DNA from: Tetrahymena thermophila SB210
Taxonomy: Eukaryota > Ciliophora > Oligohymenophorea > Hymenostomatida > Tetrahymenidae
Length of the DNA stretch: 64,000 bases
Reading direction: 5' to 3'
Assembly: GCF_000189635.1 (NCBI RefSeq)
Contig: NW_002476372.1
Location: forward strand, 1 to 64,000
The notes under the pieces were generated by a model, which was not told the DNA's origin, did no database searches, and was given only the letters and a program-made list of their open reading frames with translations. Below, piece by piece: positions 62,544-64,000 of the stretch (position 1 is the first letter of the stretch; each line of letters starts with the position of its first letter). A program made the translations under genes and the position numbers.

Positions 62544-64000
62544 TCAAACAACATTTAATTTAACTAATCTTTTTATTTTTTAAGCTAATCTTTTTAATTC
62601 TGTTTATCTTTCTTTTGCAAAATTTCTTTTTATATTTATAAATTTATTTTTTAGATAAATAAAAAATTTTAATTTTAATTTTCTAATTTTAAATAAGAAA
62701 AATAATTACATTATAGCAAGATTCAATACCTTTATATTTTTACAGTTGATTATTTCACCGGATTTTAGAAATTTCTCATAATTTCTTATATAATGAAGAT
62801 GTTTTAATTAATATCTTAAAAACTTTCATATCATTTTGTTCAAAAGTTATAAATGAAATTAATTTACTTTATTCCAATTTCTAATTCTGTAAGCTAAGAG
62901 CATTTACTCAAACCAAATGCAATATTTTATATTCCTGTATCATCGATTTTTCCCCTTTTCAAACAAAATAAATCAATTTTTTAGATATTTAAATTTATTT
63001 GAAATTGTAAATTAAAACATATAAAATAATTTAATTTTTTTAAGTTATCAATAAATAAATATAAAATTAATGTTACCAAATCTAAAAATTAAGGTTTGTA
63101 AGAAATTTGTAGTTACCAAGTGTTGTATCTATAGTAGAAGCTCCTACATCACAAATTTAATTTTAACTTTTATAAATCAAAATCAAGCTTAATTTAAAAT
63201 TAAAGCTATTTAAAAAATTTTAAACTTATTTAATAATGTACTCTAAATCCTCATTAATTAAGTAAGAGCCGCATAAATTAAGGGCCAAAAAAATTTTTTA
63301 TGAAAAGTAGGCTTCAAAGATAAGGGGGTGGGGGGAGGGGTACCCTTAATTAATGAGGATTTAGAGTATATAAGAAAATTAAAAAATTTTAAATTATCAA
63401 TAAATAAATATAAAATTAATGCTACCTAATGTCAAAAGTAAGATTAGTAAGGAATTTGCAGTTACCAAGTGCTGTACCAATGTTAGAAGCCCCATCATCC
63501 CCAATTTAATTTTAGCTTTTATAAATTAAAATCAAGACTTATTAAAAATTAAAGACATTTTATAAATTTTAAATTTATGAATATAATTAAGTTTATATAA
63601 TAAATTTTGACATAATTTTTTCAAAAGTAATAAATGAAATAATTTTACCATATCCTAAATTCTAAATTTGTAAGTTGAGTTAAGTTACTTAGCCCTAATC
63701 CAATATTTTTTGTCCCTTTATCACCGATTTTATTTCCCCTTTTCAAACAAAGTAAATGAATTTATTAGATATTTTAATTTGTTTTCAAATTAAATTAAAT
63801 ATTTAGTTAAAGGTTTTTTAAATTATTAAAAAATCTATATAAAATTAATGTTTACCAAATCTAAAAATCAAGATTAGTTAGGAATTTGAAGTTACTAAGT
63901 GCTTTAATGATAGCAGAAGCTCCATAATCCCCAATTTAATTTTAGCTTTTATAAATGAAAATCAAGCTTAGTTAAAAATCAAATTCATTTTATAAATTTT
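62544..64000 (-). CDS. LRR (ribonuclease-inhibitor-like) protein, 3' part; runs off the right edge
   Basis: Minus-strand exons from the right edge: 63945-63856, 63738-63649, 63515-63426, 63166-63077, 62954-62868 (87 nt), 62784-62710 (75 nt) and terminal 62625-62544 ending in TGA. The last two match those of the gene at 8037-11299 in length, phase and sequence (NCKNIKVLNL; basic KRLAQKIKRLVKL). Repeats alternate between two types, except that two exons of the same type (63426-63515 and 63077-63166) are now adjacent, with a small inverted-repeat element between them where the other type is expected. Symmetric phases keep the frame. The start is outside the window. Confidence 0.8.
63239..63368. 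mobile_element. MITE-like element, 126 bp, with 22-bp perfect inverted ends and TA flanks
   Basis: The left end (63241-63262, CTCTAAATCCTCATTAATTA plus AG) is the exact reverse complement of 63345-63366. Both ends abut TA (63239-63240 and 63367-63368), as expected for a TA target-site duplication of Tc1/mariner-type elements. The interior is non-coding and holds a G-rich run at 63324-63340 (G5-T-G6-A-G4). No other copy was seen in the window. It lies in an LRR intron. Confidence 0.75.

Overview
The window is nuclear DNA of a ciliate, most likely Tetrahymena or a close relative. It is extremely AT-rich. Long reading frames are open only if TAA and TAG are read as glutamine, with TGA as the sole stop. 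Aligned paralogues swap CAA/CAG and TAA/TAG at the same codon. Introns are GT-AG, AT-rich, and mostly about 45-130 nt. These are longer than the 20-35 nt introns typical of Paramecium. I cannot tell micronuclear from macronuclear DNA from the sequence, and species-level identity is inference.

Two gene families fill the window. The first is leucine-rich-repeat (LRR, ribonuclease-inhibitor-like) genes. One runs off the left end (1-6175, minus), one is complete (8037-11299, minus), one is a diverged plus-strand gene (12478-14668), and one runs off the right end (62544-64000, minus). Almost every exon is 90 nt, encodes one 30-residue repeat, and is bounded by phase-2 introns. Repeats can therefore be gained, lost or skipped without breaking the frame.

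The second family is a plus-strand tandem array of a two-membrane-segment protein of about 680-750 residues (15604-62078). Each full member has three exons: a short N-terminus with the sequence (I/L)YSKLD.FSS, a first membrane segment, an ectodomain of about 255 residues with four conserved cysteines, a second membrane segment, a Gln/Asn-rich tail, and two small C-terminal exons carrying conserved LTK.QLAAL.L.G and (L/I)SHYE.Q(F/Y).I motifs. I do not recognise a named family. Four subfamilies occur: A (15604, 19675, 22615, 27125, 30578, 35540), B (42343, 54324, plus broken copies at 33007 and 38420), C (47359, 59231, plus several fragments) and D (50198, plus a 5' stub at 62040).

Eight members are intact: A at 15604, 22615, 27125, 30578 and 35540; B at 42343; C at 47359 and 59231. 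With the D gene at 50198 that makes nine. The rest are frameshifted, truncated or chimeric. The block B-C-D start (about 42065-50240) is duplicated as about 54095-62078. The left half of the array is built from repeated A units with shared 5' and 3' flanks. The picture is rapid birth-and-death evolution of a putative membrane-protein family embedded among LRR genes.

Two small intron-containing genes that stop codons would hide under the standard code lie between array members (25092-25886 and 41645-41985). A 126-bp transposon-like element with perfect 22-bp inverted ends sits in the right-hand LRR gene, exactly where one repeat exon is missing. No rRNA, tRNA or CRISPR was found. All functions assigned to the array are inferred from architecture only.
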